60,357 bases of DNA from positions 1 through 60,357 of the forward strand of contig SFGF01000010.1 in the NCBI GenBank assembly GCA_004556655.1, read 5' to 3'. Positions 15,934 to 24,662 of this stretch are shown piece after piece. Below the pieces are notes generated by a model, which saw nothing but the letters and a program-made list of their open reading frames with translations, was not told where the DNA came from and made no database searches. Numbering within the stretch: position 1 is the stretch's first letter; every line of letters begins with the position of its first letter. The DNA comes from Lachnospiraceae bacterium. GTDB taxonomy: Bacteria; Bacillota; Clostridia; Lachnospirales; Lachnospiraceae. Both the position numbers and the translations under genes were made by a program.

Positions 15934-17271
15934 TTATTGTTCCAATCGATAAGTTCCATCGTTGATACAGTGTATGCGAGTCTGATAAAAGGCGTGTATA
16001 GCGTTATAAAGAGCCAGTGTATCTTTGGCCCCACCCGTTTCGTATGGAGAATGCATAGCCAGAAGTGGTACTCCGATATCCACAGTGGGGATGGAAATCT
16101 GTGACATGGAAAGATTTCCGAGAGTAGAACCTCCGGTTTCATCTGAATGATTGAAAAAGTTTTGGTAAGGAATTTTCCACTGATCACATAGAATACGGAA
16201 AATTCCTCCGGTCAAACCATCCGAGGTGTATTTTTGATTGGACGCATATTTAATCAGAACTCCGCCATTTAAATAAGGATGGTGTGTAGGGTCGGATTTC
16301 CCTATGTAATTAGGATGAAACGCGTGACCATTATCTGCAGAAAGAAGAAAACTTCCAGCCACAGCTTGAAAAAACTGTTCTCTTGAATAACCCAGAATGA
16401 AACAGATTCGTTCCAGACAATCTCTAAGGAAAGTAGAGCATGCACCCTGACGGCTCTGGCTTCCCACTTCTTCTGTATCAAAAATCACAGCGGCGGTCAC
16501 TACATCCGGATGGCAGGGAAGACAGAGAGCTTTGATACTGGAAAAAGCGCACTGCAGATCATCCAGACGGGGACAGGAGATAAATTCACTTTCAACGCCC
16601 CATACACTTCCGGGCATACGGTTGTAGAGGGAAAGATCCATAGAAAGAATCTGTTCCACAGGTATCTGAAGCTGTCCGGCAACCATATTCCTGACAGAAA
16701 AATCCTTCTGGCCGCTTCCGACAATTGGGAGAAGATCCGTCTGTACATGATATTTTGTTCCGTCATTTGCCGCTCGGTTCATATGGATGGCAAGATTAAC
16801 AATCATGGCAAGATCCCGGTCAAAGTTAACCAGTCGACTTTCAATTCCATGTTCTGTGTGCAGGATCACACGTCCGCCAATGGAAAGAGGACGATCAAAC
16901 CAGGGGGCAAAAAGAGCACTTCCATATTTTTCTACATTTAGTTTGGTGTAATGATTTTCTACCTGCATTTCCGCCTGATCCTTCAATTTGAAACACGGAG
17001 AATCGCTGTGGCTGGCTACAATCTGGAAAGTCACAGGATCTTTGGTTGAAGTCACAGAATATTGTTTGGGCATGCGGAAAGCAAAAAGTGACGAATGATT
17101 ACGTATAACAAAATATTTGCCGCCTGGGATGAGATTCCAGGAATCCCGCTCTGACAGACAAGTAAATCCGTTGTCCAGTAAAATCCGGGAGGCAGATGCA
17201 ACAGCATGGTAATTGGTAGGGCTATTGTGAATATATGAAAAAAGTTCCTGATTTAACGATTGAAAATCCAT
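15934..17271 (-). CDS. apeB: M18 family aminopeptidase
   Basis: 445 residues. The start is placed at the ATG at 17271 (MDFQSLNQELFSYI), preceded by AGAAGGA; the longer frame to 17358 runs over the promoter. Family blocks are IVASHSDSPCFKLK with a zinc His, FDTEEVGSQSRQGA with catalytic and ligand acidic residues, SADNGHAFHPNY, and SIPTVDIGVPLLAMHSPYE near the C-terminus. M18 enzymes are dodecameric two-metal aminopeptidases that remove N-terminal acidic or neutral residues from peptides in the cytoplasm. It is divergent from mscL and converges on tRNA-Gly. Confidence 0.95.
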   Translation of the reverse strand: MDFQSLNQELFSYIHNSPTNYHAVASASRILLDNGFTCLSERDSWNLIPGGKYFVIRNHSSLFAFRMPKQYSVTSTKDPVTFQIVASHSDSPCFKLKDQAEMQVENHYTKLNVEKYGSALFAPWFDRPLSIGGRVILHTEHGIESRLVNFDRDLAMIVNLAIHMNRAANDGTKYHVQTDLLPIVGSGQKDFSVRNMVAGQLQIPVEQILSMDLSLYNRMPGSVWGVESEFISCPRLDDLQCAFSSIKALCLPCHPDVVTAAVIFDTEEVGSQSRQGACSTFLRDCLERICFILGYSREQFFQAVAGSFLLSADNGHAFHPNYIGKSDPTHHPYLNGGVLIKYASNQKYTSDGLTGGIFRILCDQWKIPYQNFFNHSDETGGSTLGNLSMSQISIPTVDIGVPLLAMHSPYETGGAKDTLALYNAIHAFYQTRIHCINDGTYRLEQ

Positions 17272-17316
17272 GATAAAATCCTTCCTTCTTTTGAGTTTTG
17301 GGAAATACGTATATTT

Positions 17317-17345
17317 ATTATAACAAATATGCGCGAATTTACCAA
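17317..17345 (-). promoter_or_regulatory. M18 aminopeptidase promoter
   Basis: Read on the minus strand: -35 TTGGTA (17340-17345), 17-base spacer, -10 TATAAT (17317-17322). Confidence 0.65.
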
Positions 17346-17351
17346 GAACGA

Positions 17352-17380
17352 TAGACAATTTTTAATAAAATCGCTATAAT
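17352..17380 (+). promoter_or_regulatory. mscL promoter
   Basis: -35 TAGACA (17352-17357), 17-base spacer, -10 TATAAT (17375-17380). Confidence 0.75.
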
Positions 17381-17444
17381 AAGTTCATATGCTTCGATGA
17401 CAGCGGAGAAACAATGAAATGGAGAGTGCAAAGGAGGAAGAAAC

Positions 17445-17864
17445 ATGAAAAAAATGTGGCAGGAATTTAAGGAATTTGCTTTTAAGGGTAATGTAGTAGA
17501 CATGGCTGTCGGTGTAATTATTGGTGGTGCATTCGGAAAAATCGTAACATCGTTGGTAAGTGATATTCTGATGCCGATTTTGGGTGCACTGACAGGTGGA
17601 ATCAATTTTTCAGATATGAAGTTGGTGATCGGTAACGCAGTTCTGGAAAATGGTGAGCCTGCTGCTATTGCATACGGTAGTTTTATTCAGAATATTATTG
17701 ATTTCCTGATTATGGCAATGTGTATTTTCTTTATGGTAAAAGTACTGAATAAAATTACCACAAGTCTGAAAAAACCGGAAGAAGAGAAAAAAGAAGAACC
17801 GAAGGGACCGACACAGGAAGAATTGTTGGCTGAAATCAGAGATCTTCTGAAAGAACAAAAATAA
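17445..17864 (+). CDS. mscL: large-conductance mechanosensitive channel MscL
   Basis: 139 residues, usual size. It starts MKKMWQEFKEFAFKGNVVDMAVGVIIGGAFGKIV, the conserved N-terminal amphipathic helix plus the first membrane helix that lines the pore; the second membrane helix lies near residues 78-98 (IIDFLIMAMCIFFMVKVL), followed by a charged cytoplasmic helix. It forms a pentamer in the membrane that opens under osmotic downshock. The start ATG follows AGGAGG. It is followed after 16 bases by a small membrane protein, likely on the same transcript. Confidence 0.97.
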   Translation: MKKMWQEFKEFAFKGNVVDMAVGVIIGGAFGKIVTSLVSDILMPILGALTGGINFSDMKLVIGNAVLENGEPAAIAYGSFIQNIIDFLIMAMCIFFMVKVLNKITTSLKKPEEEKKEEPKGPTQEELLAEIRDLLKEQK

Positions 17865-17880
17865 GAGGTGACCGAGGGTT

Positions 17881-18189
17881 ATGTTTGGACCGATATTTGA
17901 TGGAGTTTTTGCAGCGATTCTGATTATACTGACCATCATTTTCCTGATGGGTAAAGGAGAAAAAATTCTCCAGTTCTTTAATGGAAATCGTAAGCTGCAG
18001 AATAAAAAAAGAACGGAAGAAGAGAAAAAACAGTATAGTAGAGTGATGGGGATTTTTACTGGTATACTTGCTGTTTCTGAAATACTGGTTGCATTATACC
18101 CTGACAATCAGATCATCATCATTCTGAGTCTGGCAATTGTAATTGCGGATCTTGTAGCTGTCGGAATTTATTCAAAAAAATATAACTGA
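17881..18189 (+). CDS. small membrane protein, DUF3784-like
   Basis: 102 residues with three hydrophobic segments near residues 6-23, 55-72 and 78-97. The order of a first membrane helix, GKGEKILQFFNG, a charged stretch and then YSRVMGIFTGIL resembles the DUF3784 family of small Firmicutes membrane proteins, whose role is unknown. It sits 16 bases after mscL with GAGGTGA upstream, and a strong terminator follows, so the two genes form one unit. The family call is from memory of the pattern and is moderate. Confidence 0.7.
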   Translation: MFGPIFDGVFAAILIILTIIFLMGKGEKILQFFNGNRKLQNKKRTEEEKKQYSRVMGIFTGILAVSEILVALYPDNQIIIILSLAIVIADLVAVGIYSKKYN

Positions 18190-18196
18190 TCGGATG

Positions 18197-18252
18197 GCCT
18201 GAATTTCATGAAAAAATTAAGGTGATTTTTTCATGAATTCAGGCTCTTTTTG
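18197..18252 (+). terminator. terminator after the mscL unit
   Basis: A long stem, GCCTGAATTTCATGAAAAAA against TTTTTTCATGAATTCAGGC, is followed by TCTTTTT. Confidence 0.9.
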
Positions 18253-18265
18253 AAGGAGTGGGACT

Positions 18266-19201
18266 ATGAGTTTTAAAAAAGAAATGAGTACAATGGTGTC
18301 TTTGACGGATGGACTGAAATTAGATATACTTACATTGATCCCAGAGAGAGAGATCAAAGGTATTTTTCAGATACATCATGGGATGTCTGAATATAAGGAA
18401 AGATATCTTCCGTTTATGGAGTATCTGGCGGAAGCGGGTTATGTTGCTGCCATACATGACTGCAGAGGTCATGGCAAAAGTGTCCGCAGTCAGGGAGATT
18501 TGGGATACATGTATGGCGGAGGTGCACAAGCTCTGGTGGAAGATGCACATCAAATTACAATAGACCTGAAAGAAAAGTGGCCGAATATGCCTTTGATTCT
18601 GTTTGGACATAGTATGGGATCCCTGGTTGTACGTGATTATACCAGAAAATATGATCGAGATATCGATATGTTAATTGTTTGTGGTTCACCAAGTAAAAAC
18701 AATTTTCTTGCAATGGGAAAAATGATTGCCGCAGTGCAGGGGAAACTGTTTGGAAAACATCATATCAGTAAGATTCTGGAAGCGGCTTCTTTTGGCGCTT
18801 TTGCAGGAAAATTTCCGGGTGAAAAAAGTCATTTCTGCTGGTGTTGTTCTGTACCGGAGGAAGTTCAAAAATATGAAAGTTCACCGCTTTGTGGATTTAC
18901 CTTTACTGTTGATGGGTATGATGCATTATTTCAGTTGATGGAGGAAACCTATAATACAAAAGGGTGGAGAGTAGAAAATCCGAATATGCCTGTGCTTTTT
19001 GTTGGCGGTGCGGAAGATCCCTGTATTGGTGGACCGAGGAAATATGCGCAGGCTGTACAGCTGATGAGAAAAATAGGATACAAGAATACAAAAGGAAAAT
19101 TGTATCCTGATATGCGCCATGAAATTCTGAACGAAAAAGATAAAAAGCAAGTATTTCATGATATTGTCAAATATACAGAGAGACAATTAAAAATCGTGTA
19201 A
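18266..19201 (+). CDS. alpha/beta hydrolase, monoacylglycerol-lipase/lysophospholipase type
   Basis: 311 residues. It has the Hydrolase_4 (serine aminopeptidase S33) pattern: the oxyanion HHGMSEY near residue 36, DCRGHGKSV near residue 71, the nucleophile elbow LFGHSMGSLV near residue 115, a late Asp in VGGAEDPC and a His in YPDMRHEILNE. A variable cap lies between. It would hydrolyse a lipid or carboxylic ester; the substrate is unknown. There is no signal peptide. The start ATG 18266 follows GAAGGAG. It stands alone between a terminator and the phosphate region. Confidence 0.9.
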   Translation: MSFKKEMSTMVSLTDGLKLDILTLIPEREIKGIFQIHHGMSEYKERYLPFMEYLAEAGYVAAIHDCRGHGKSVRSQGDLGYMYGGGAQALVEDAHQITIDLKEKWPNMPLILFGHSMGSLVVRDYTRKYDRDIDMLIVCGSPSKNNFLAMGKMIAAVQGKLFGKHHISKILEAASFGAFAGKFPGEKSHFCWCCSVPEEVQKYESSPLCGFTFTVDGYDALFQLMEETYNTKGWRVENPNMPVLFVGGAEDPCIGGPRKYAQAVQLMRKIGYKNTKGKLYPDMRHEILNEKDKKQVFHDIVKYTERQLKIV

Positions 19202-19221
19202 AAAGTATTGAACAACCTGAT

Positions 19222-19276
19222 TTTACATGGATTTAACATATTTCTGCCTGAAAATTTTACATAGATTTCATATAAT
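19222..19276 (+). promoter_or_regulatory. Pho-box-like direct repeats and promoter
   Basis: TTTACAT (19222-19228) and TTTAACAT (19232-19239), then TTTACAT (19256-19262) and TTTCAT (19266-19271), spaced about 10-11 bases apart and ending in a -10 TATAAT (19271-19276) with no good -35. This resembles PhoP/PhoB-activated promoters, and the regulator and kinase genes follow downstream. Confidence 0.6.
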
Positions 19277-19351
19277 AAATCGAATAAAAAAAGTCGCTTT
19301 GTTTGCGGCATAACAGTTTGATAATTTTTTAAAAACTTCAGGGAGGAAATT

Positions 19352-21118
19352 ATGGATTTTTTCAGTGTATTGACAATGATTGGCGGTCTGGCGTTGTTTT
19401 TGTATGGAATGAACATAATGGGTGACGGACTGGCTAAGGTGTCTGGCGGTAAGCTGGAAAGAATTTTGGAGAATCTCACATCAAATCCGATGAGAGCGGT
19501 TCTTCTGGGAGCCGGTGTAACGGCAGTAATTCAGTCATCATCAGCTACGACTGTAATGGTTGTAGGTTTTGTAAATTCCGGGATCATGAAGCTATCTCAG
19601 GCAGTTGGTGTTATTATGGGAGCCAATATTGGTACTACCATAACATCCTGGATTCTTAGTCTCTCCGGTATTGAGGGAGATAATTTTTTAATAAGATTAT
19701 GCAAACCAACTTCTTTTTCTCCGATTTTGGCAGCAATTGGTATTATCATGCTCCTTTTCATGAAAAATGAAAAGAAGAAAGATATCGGATCGATTCTGGT
19801 AGGCTTTGCAGTCCTGATGTTTGGTATGGAGACCATGAGCGGTGCGGTGAAACCTTTGGCTGATGTCCCGGAATTTACAGGAATTCTTACTGCGTTTTCA
19901 AATCCGCTGCTTGGATTGATCGCCGGTGCGATATTGACTGCGGTGATTCAGAGTTCATCTGCTTCTGTTGGTATTTTACAGGCTCTCTGTGTGACAGGTG
20001 CAGTCAGTTATGGTACTGCGATTCCGATTATCATGGGTCAGAATATCGGTACTTGCGTGACAGCGTTGCTTTCTTCTATCGGTGCAAGTAAAAATGCGAA
20101 GCGGGCAGCCATGGTACATCTGTATTTCAATATTATCGGTACAGCTGTTTTTATGATTTTATTCTATTCTGTAAATTATTTTATACATTTTGGGTTTATG
20201 ACAGATGCGGCAAATGGTGCGGGCATTGCGATTGTTCACAGTGCGTTTAATATATTTGCAACCCTTGTACTGCTCCCGTTTTCGAAGGGGCTGGAGAAAC
20301 TGGCATGTCTTACCATACGGGACGGAAAACCAGGGGAAGCTGAAGCTGTTCAGGAACAGTTTCAGCTTCTGGATGCCCGTTTTCTGGATAAACCGGCATT
20401 TGCCATGGAGCAGAGCGTACATGTGGCAGTACAGATGGCAGAGGAATCAAAGAAAACCTTATTTACTGCTATGGAGCTGCTTACAGACTATTCTGATGAA
20501 AAAGCAAAACTTGTCAGCGAACTTGAAAGTGTTGTGGATCGATATGAGGATGAGCTGGGAAGTTATCTGGTAAAGCTTGCCAGAAAAAATCTGAACAGTC
20601 ACGACAGCCATACATTATCTATAGTACTTCATTGTATCGGGGATTTCGAAAGAATCTCGGACCATGCGATCAATATTATGGAAGCGGCTGTAGAGATGCA
20701 TGAGAAAAACCTTACGTTTTCCAAGAAAGCGGAAGGAGAGCTGGAGGTGTTCTGCCGGGCTGTAAAAGATATTGTAACAGAGTCATATGATGTATTCTGT
20801 AGTCAGAATCTTCAGAAAGCTCAGTTGATTGAACCTTTGGAGGATGTAATTGATGAATTGAATCAGGAATTGAAAAAGCGTCATATCCGCCGTTTGAGAA
20901 ATGGAAAATGCACGATCGAACTGGGATTTATTCTTTCAGATATTACCACAAGTCTGGAGCGTGTGGCAGATCACTGCTCCAATATTGCTGTATGTGTAAC
21001 GCAGGTGCGTGAAGACACCTATGACACACACAGTTATCTGGACAGTGTGAAAAATGAAGACAGCGGAATTTACCGCGGAATGGTATTACAGGCACAGGAA
21101 AAATATATGCTGCCGTAA
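19352..21118 (+). CDS. Na/Pi cotransporter family protein with PhoU-like tail
   Basis: 588 residues. The N-terminal half (about 1-320) is the PNaS transporter with two inverted copies of the substrate motif, QSSSATTVMVVGF near residue 57 and QSSSASVGILQA near residue 201, among about eight membrane segments. The C-terminal half (about 340-560) is PhoU-like, helical, with DYSDEKAKLVSELESVVDRYEDEL and ERISDHAINIMEAA. It would take up phosphate with sodium, the tail sensing or gating. It begins a group with a two-component system 19 bases downstream, behind Pho-box-like repeats, which supports a phosphate role. Confidence 0.93.
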   Translation: MDFFSVLTMIGGLALFLYGMNIMGDGLAKVSGGKLERILENLTSNPMRAVLLGAGVTAVIQSSSATTVMVVGFVNSGIMKLSQAVGVIMGANIGTTITSWILSLSGIEGDNFLIRLCKPTSFSPILAAIGIIMLLFMKNEKKKDIGSILVGFAVLMFGMETMSGAVKPLADVPEFTGILTAFSNPLLGLIAGAILTAVIQSSSASVGILQALCVTGAVSYGTAIPIIMGQNIGTCVTALLSSIGASKNAKRAAMVHLYFNIIGTAVFMILFYSVNYFIHFGFMTDAANGAGIAIVHSAFNIFATLVLLPFSKGLEKLACLTIRDGKPGEAEAVQEQFQLLDARFLDKPAFAMEQSVHVAVQMAEESKKTLFTAMELLTDYSDEKAKLVSELESVVDRYEDELGSYLVKLARKNLNSHDSHTLSIVLHCIGDFERISDHAINIMEAAVEMHEKNLTFSKKAEGELEVFCRAVKDIVTESYDVFCSQNLQKAQLIEPLEDVIDELNQELKKRHIRRLRNGKCTIELGFILSDITTSLERVADHCSNIAVCVTQVREDTYDTHSYLDSVKNEDSGIYRGMVLQAQEKYMLP

Positions 21119-21137
21119 CAAAAAGAGGTGACAACTT

Positions 21138-21809
21138 ATGATTTACTGCGTGGAAGATGAAAAAAATATTCGTGAATTGTTGGTTTATACTTTGCGTTCC
21201 ACAGGATTTCAGGCGAAAGGTCTGGAAAATGGTGAAGAACTTTTCAGGGAACTGGGCGAGGAGATTCCGGAACTGATTTTGTTGGATATTATGATGCCGG
21301 GAGAAGATGGCTATACGATTCTGGAAAAATTGAAACGAATGCCGGAAGTAAGAGATGTACCTGTGATCATGGTTACGGCTAAGGGAGCAGAGTTTGATAA
21401 GGTTCGCGGATTGGATCTGGGAGCGGATGATTATATCACAAAGCCTTTCGGAATGATGGAATTTGTTTCCAGAATAAAGGCGGTTCTGCGCAGAGGAGGT
21501 CCAAAGCCTCAGGATGAATTAGTTCACGGACCAATACAGATCAGAGTCGGAAGACATGAAGTTCTGGAAAATGGAAGGAAAGTGGAGCTGACTTTGAAGG
21601 AATTTGAATTATTACGGTATTTAATGGAGAACAAAGGGATTGTATTGAGCAGAGATCAATTATTAACCAGAATATGGGGATATGATTTTGATGGAGAAAC
21701 AAGAACCGTAGATGTACATGTAAGGACACTGCGTCAAAAGTTGGGGACTTCCGGATCTTACATCGAGACAGTCAGAGGAGTTGGATATCGAATGGGTGAT
21801 GGTCAATGA
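21138..21809 (+). CDS. phoP: OmpR/PhoB-family response regulator
   Basis: 223 residues. The receiver domain has the acidic pair ED near residue 6, phospho-acceptor Asp50 in LLDIMMPGEDG, Thr in MVTAKG and Lys in ITKPFG. The C-terminal winged helix (about 130-222) has LTLKEFELLRYLMENKG and TVDVHVRTLRQKLG. It overlaps the kinase gene by 4 bases (ATGA). Its place after a Na/Pi transporter and the Pho-box-like repeats suggests it is the phosphate regulator PhoP/PhoB; the symbol is by context. Confidence 0.9.
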   Translation: MIYCVEDEKNIRELLVYTLRSTGFQAKGLENGEELFRELGEEIPELILLDIMMPGEDGYTILEKLKRMPEVRDVPVIMVTAKGAEFDKVRGLDLGADDYITKPFGMMEFVSRIKAVLRRGGPKPQDELVHGPIQIRVGRHEVLENGRKVELTLKEFELLRYLMENKGIVLSRDQLLTRIWGYDFDGETRTVDVHVRTLRQKLGTSGSYIETVRGVGYRMGDGQ

Positions 21810-23506
21810 AGCAAAAAATACTAAATCAGGTGGGCGTTTTGCTGATCAGTTCTATATTGATCACGTTTCTTGTAGTTAGTCTTTCTATGTATGACAAGTT
21901 TGGTGTCTATATGAAAGAAAGTGTACGGGAGGAAGCAGAATACATAAGTCTTGCCATTGAAGAAACAGATGGAGTGTATTTAAATTCCGATTTGAGTAAA
22001 ATGTCTTCGACCAGCAGGATTACACTGCTGGATCAGGACGGAACTGTATTGTATGATTCTTTAGAAACGGCTGATAAAATGGGAAATCACAGTGACCGTC
22101 CGGAATTTCAGGAAGCATTGGAAAAAGGCTGTGGGGAGACGGTGCGTTATTCCGATACACTGTCGAAGCAGACATTTTACTATGCGCTTCGACTTCGTGA
22201 TGGCAAAGTGCTCAGAATGGCCAGAACTACAGATACAGTACTGGCATTTTTGAATTCCAGTATTACACTTATGGGTCTGCTTGTATTTGCAATTATTATT
22301 GCAGCTTTTTTTATAGTGCAAAGACAGACGAACAAATTGATAGAGCCAATCAACAAACTGGATTTGGAACATCCGCTGCGGCATGTGGAGTATGAAGAAC
22401 TTCGACCGCTGCTTTTACGGGTACACGATCAGAATAAACAGATTGCCCGCCAGGTGCAGGAATTGACTGAGCGACATGAAGAATATCTGGCAATCACAGA
22501 AAATATGAAAGACGGATTGGTTGTGGCAAGCCAGACAGAGGTTTTGTCAATCAATAAAGCAGCACAGGAATTATTCCAGGTGAGGGCAGATGAGTGTATT
22601 CATAAGCCAATCAGCCGTGTGAGCAGAAATAAAGAATTCAGAAATGCACTGGACCATGCGCTTGCCGGCGAATATAATGAAGCAGTTCTTCAGATTCATT
22701 CGAGAAGCTATCAGCTATTGGCAAATCCGGTGCATGTATCGGGAAAACCATACGGTGTGGTAATTCTTATATGGGATATTACAGAACAAAAAGAGGCAGA
22801 ACAGATACGGAGAGAATTTTCAGCCAATGTGTCTCATGAGCTTAAAACTCCTCTGATGTCTATTTCTGGATATGCAGAATTGATTGAAAATGGTATGGTA
22901 CGGACGGAAGATATACCTGAATTTGCCGGAAGAATTCATCAGGAAGCGAACCGGCTGACCGCATTGGTGCAGGATATTATCCAATTGTCAAAGTTGGAGG
23001 AAGGGGATGGTGAATTCCCGAGAGAAGAAGTTGATATTTATAATCTCACGCAGGATATTATTAAAAATCTGGACCATGCAGCCGAAATAAAAAATGTTGC
23101 AGTTTCTCTGACCGGAGAACACGTTGAAATATTTGGTGTACGACATATTTTATTTGAAATGTTGTTCAATTTGATGGATAATGGTATTAAATACAACGTG
23201 GAAAATGGTTGGATGCAAGTGAGAATCTGGGAGACTCAGGATAAGATTTACTGGCAGGTGAAAGACAGCGGAATCGGAATCGCGCGGGAAGATCAGGAGC
23301 GAATCTATGAAAGATTTTACAGGGTAGATAAAAGTCATTCTCGACAGACAGGAGGAACCGGTCTTGGACTTTCCATTGTGAAGCACGGTGCACTGCTTCA
23401 TCATGCCAATATCAGAACAGAAAGCCAACCTGGAAAAGGAACCACGATTACATTGGAATTTCCCAGGGAAAGGGCGGAAATATGTTCGGAAGACGAAAAA
23501 AAGTAG
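21806..23506 (+). CDS. phoR: PhoR-type sensor histidine kinase
   Basis: 566 residues. Membrane segments lie near residues 8-28 and 150-172, enclosing an outside sensor domain. A linker and a PAS-like region follow (about 225-330, ITENMKDGLVVASQTEVLSI), then the HisKA phosphorylation site His344 in FSANVSHELKTPL, the N box NLMDNGIKYN, the G boxes DSGIGIA and GGTGLGLSIVKHG. It phosphorylates the adjacent regulator. In PhoR families the signal comes through the phosphate transporter and PhoU; a PhoU-like tail is encoded upstream here. The 3' end overlaps the next small gene by 25 bases. Confidence 0.92.
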   Translation: MKQKILNQVGVLLISSILITFLVVSLSMYDKFGVYMKESVREEAEYISLAIEETDGVYLNSDLSKMSSTSRITLLDQDGTVLYDSLETADKMGNHSDRPEFQEALEKGCGETVRYSDTLSKQTFYYALRLRDGKVLRMARTTDTVLAFLNSSITLMGLLVFAIIIAAFFIVQRQTNKLIEPINKLDLEHPLRHVEYEELRPLLLRVHDQNKQIARQVQELTERHEEYLAITENMKDGLVVASQTEVLSINKAAQELFQVRADECIHKPISRVSRNKEFRNALDHALAGEYNEAVLQIHSRSYQLLANPVHVSGKPYGVVILIWDITEQKEAEQIRREFSANVSHELKTPLMSISGYAELIENGMVRTEDIPEFAGRIHQEANRLTALVQDIIQLSKLEEGDGEFPREEVDIYNLTQDIIKNLDHAAEIKNVAVSLTGEHVEIFGVRHILFEMLFNLMDNGIKYNVENGWMQVRIWETQDKIYWQVKDSGIGIAREDQERIYERFYRVDKSHSRQTGGTGLGLSIVKHGALLHHANIRTESQPGKGTTITLEFPRERAEICSEDEKK

Positions 23507-23700
23507 TGGAGACTTTTGACAGAGCGGAGAAACGTCCGGTAATCCGATGCAGTATCTGTACCGGTGAGCAGGTAGCAGGATTTCAGAATTTAAAAAACGG
23601 TAAGTTTGAAGAAGTGATGGTGCTGAGGAGTACGGAAGACAGACAGGAATTCCTGGAAAAGTATGGAATACGGGAAGACGAGATTGAAAAAATATGGTGA
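23482..23700 (+). CDS. small conserved-looking protein after the sensor kinase
   Basis: 72 residues starting MFGRRKKVVETFDRAEKRPVIRCSICTGEQVAGF. It overlaps the end of the kinase gene by 25 bases with AGGGCGGAA upstream and is followed by a terminator, so it is the last gene of the phosphate unit. One CSIC pair is visible but no second metal pair. It has a compact charged composition and no membrane segment. I recall similar small proteins in Lachnospiraceae, without known function. The call rests on position, ribosome site and terminator. Confidence 0.6.
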   Translation: MFGRRKKVVETFDRAEKRPVIRCSICTGEQVAGFQNLKNGKFEEVMVLRSTEDRQEFLEKYGIREDEIEKIW

Positions 23701-23708
23701 TGAAAGAT

Positions 23709-23741
23709 AAATGGGAGAGCGATGAAGGGCTCTCCCATTTA
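23709..23741 (+). terminator. terminator of the phosphate unit
   Basis: AAATGGGAGAGC (23709-23720) pairs with GCTCTCCCATTT (23729-23740). Confidence 0.8.
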
Positions 23742-23761
23742 CATGTATCAACGAAATTGTA

Positions 23762-24331
23762 TTATAGGTGCAGTTTTCGTATCAGTACCGGAATCGGAGG
23801 ATGGTTGGGTCTGTTATAGTAACAGGACAGTATAACCAGATATTTCTTTGGGTTCAGAGTCTTCAGATAGGCAAGCAGAGCATCCCGTTCTTCAAAACCG
23901 CTGTCACCGCCGCTGTAGATACAAAGGCTCATAAGACCATCTTTTTTCAAAAGTTCTAATCCCTGCTGGATTGCGGGAATACTGGTCTCACTTCTGGTTG
24001 CCAGCTTATGATCCCCAGAAGGTAAATATCCGAAGTTAAATACAATACACGAGACAGTGCCGGGAAGCGCATAGTCTTTCAGATGGCTGTGACTGTCCAA
24101 AATAAGAGAAACATTGTCCGGTGCCTGATGGTTATCTAGCATATCTCTGGTTGCGTCCAGAGCAGCCTGTTGGATATCGAAAGCAAATACATGCCCCTGA
24201 GGACCGGTCAGCTGACTGAGAAGAAGCGTATCGTGTCCATTACCGGCGGTGGCATCAATACAGAGATCACCGGGTTTGATCTGTAAGTTGATAAAATGGT
24301 GGCACCATTCTGTGATTTGATAAGTTTGCAT
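23762..24331 (-). CDS. mnmM: tRNA 5-(aminomethyl)-2-thiouridine methyltransferase MnmM (YtqB family)
   Basis: 189 residues. A class I SAM methyltransferase: motif I DATAGNGHDTLLLSQL near residue 26, an acidic motif II in FAFDIQQAALDATR, and a conserved NFGYLPSGDHKLATRSETS block typical of YtqB (rRNA_methylase, PF06962). B. subtilis YtqB was shown to convert nm5s2U34 to mnm5s2U34 in tRNA. It lies on the minus strand alone, converging on the phosphate unit terminator. The family is clear, and the substrate is by homology with B. subtilis. Confidence 0.88.
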   Translation of the reverse strand: MQTYQITEWCHHFINLQIKPGDLCIDATAGNGHDTLLLSQLTGPQGHVFAFDIQQAALDATRDMLDNHQAPDNVSLILDSHSHLKDYALPGTVSCIVFNFGYLPSGDHKLATRSETSIPAIQQGLELLKKDGLMSLCIYSGGDSGFEERDALLAYLKTLNPKKYLVILSCYYNRPNHPPIPVLIRKLHL

Positions 24332-24371
24332 ACTGTCTCCTGTCTTACTATATTGATAATTTTACAATAAT

Positions 24372-24541
24372 GAGACTACGAATTTCTCCGTGCTGCGCAC
24401 TCTCGAAATTCTAAAAATATTCGGAATCCGCCCTGCTCGGGCTGCTTCCTCATATTTTTGCGGTTCCCAAAGGTCCGTCATAGGCATGCAAGCATGCCAC
24501 GACGGACCTTTTGAACCTTGCCTCATTATATTATAATAATA
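24372..24541. repeat. structured intergenic repeat with three hairpins, copy 2 of the tail family
   Basis: The gene-free stretch 24332-24662 is filled by hairpins: GAATTTC...GAAATTC near 24380-24412; AAAAATAT...ATATTTTT near 24412-24459 with an inner GCCC/GGGC; and a long stem at 24469-24511 made of AAAGGTCCGTC/GACGGACCTTT plus GGCATGC/GCATGCC. The following tail, TTGAACCTTGCCTCATTATA, resembles that after the 9420 hairpin. Such modular sequence is typical of dispersed repeats in Lachnospiraceae; function unknown. Confidence 0.6.
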
Positions 24542-24662
24542 CGAAAGAAAATTGTAAACAAATGGAAGATAAAAAACGGTAAGGGAGACTTGCAGTTTTT
24601 TATAAAACCGGGTATCATTACAGTAATGATGCAGGAACAGACAGAGATAACAGGTGACAGAT

